DNA of 6,020 bases, taken from positions 1 to 6,020 of the forward strand of contig CAYNEX010000152.1 of assembly GCA_964396335.1 (NCBI GenBank), given 5' to 3'. The DNA is from ZC4RG30 sp964396335. GTDB taxonomy: Bacteria; Pseudomonadota; Gammaproteobacteria; Steroidobacterales; Steroidobacteraceae. A program made the translations under genes and the position numbers. Below the pieces are notes generated by a model. That model was not told the DNA's origin. It worked only from the letters and a program-made list of their open reading frames with translations, and did no database searches. This document shows positions 5,812 through 6,020 of this stretch, piece by piece. How positions within the stretch are numbered: position 1 is the first letter of the stretch; each line of letters begins with the position of its first letter.

Positions 5812-6020
5812 TCAGGCCAGCTCCAGCAGCCGGGCCTTCAGCGCCTCGATGGCATCGCGGCACGCGGCCGCCTCCTCGAAATCCAGCTCGCGGGCATGCT
5901 TGAGCATCGCCGCCTCGAGCCGCTTGATCTCGCGCGCGATCTGCTCCGGCGTGGCGGCCGGGCCCAGCCCTGCCCCGACGCTGCCCTTCGCCTTGCCCTT
6001 GCCGCCGCGCCCGCCCGCGG
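5812..6020 (-). CDS. uvrB: UvrABC excinuclease subunit B, C-terminal end (cut by window edge)
   Basis: The last 68 codons of a gene whose start lies beyond the window. The visible part begins with a Gly/Lys/Ala-rich flexible linker (AGGRGGKGKAKGS...), then a UVR motif coiled-coil hairpin (residues ~26-68 of the fragment: EIKRLEAAMLKHARELDFEEAAACRDAIEALK), ending LLELA and TGA (5814-5812). The UVR domain at the very C-terminus is characteristic of UvrB, where it contacts UvrC during nucleotide excision repair; UvrC carries its UVR domain internally. The pattern LDFEEAAxxRD matches E. coli UvrB's terminal domain closely. Only the tail is visible, so another protein ending in a UVR domain cannot be fully excluded. 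I saw no clear terminator in the 115 nt after the stop. Confidence 0.85.
   Translation of the reverse strand, partial: AGGRGGKGKAKGSVGAGLGPAATPEQIAREIKRLEAAMLKHARELDFEEAAACRDAIEALKARLLELA

Overview
The window is a compact, GC-rich stretch of bacterial chromosome in which every supported gene lies on the minus strand. It reads, in transcription order from high to low coordinates: the 3' end of uvrB, a tRNA-Val(GAC) gene, a POT-family peptide transporter, and then the translation cluster thrS - infC - rpmI - rplT - pheS (pheS runs off the low-coordinate end). The thrS-infC-rpmI-rplT-pheS order is the classic gammaproteobacterial arrangement. The protein sequences, the high GC and uvrB / tRNA-Val next to thrS fit a member of the Lysobacterales (Xanthomonadaceae or relatives) best. 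The family-level placement is inference from memory, not a database result.

Region by region: 5812-6020 is the C-terminal UVR domain of UvrB. 5697-5811 is a non-coding gap holding a good candidate promoter for the tRNA (-35/-10 with 17-bp spacing and a GC-rich discriminator). 5622-5696 is tRNA-Val with an encoded CCA. 5522-5621 is a gap with a candidate promoter for the transporter. 3734-5521 encodes a 595-residue proton-coupled oligopeptide transporter that is longer than typical bacterial members. 3635-3733 is a gap with a GC-rich inverted repeat (possible terminator) and a possible thrS -10 element. 1181-3634 is thrS followed almost immediately by infC. 1076-1180 is a highly structured leader before rpmI. 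486-1075 is rpmI-rplT. 1-451 is the first 150 codons of pheS.

The translation cluster probably works as one operon: threonyl-tRNA synthetase, initiation factor 3, ribosomal proteins L35 and L20, and the alpha subunit of phenylalanyl-tRNA synthetase. Its regulation is the most interesting content. The IF3 reading frame and its Shine-Dalgarno sequence point to a rare AUA start codon, the kind of start IF3 itself discriminates against, so infC is probably autoregulated. The infC-rpmI gap folds on paper into a closing helix around three perfect hairpins, a plausible L20-type autoregulatory leader.

This is mostly ordinary housekeeping sequence. I see no mobile element, CRISPR array, phage or defence system, and no wholly new system. 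The points worth a second look are the AUA start, the rpmI leader fold, and the extra membrane helices and extra loop in the transporter.
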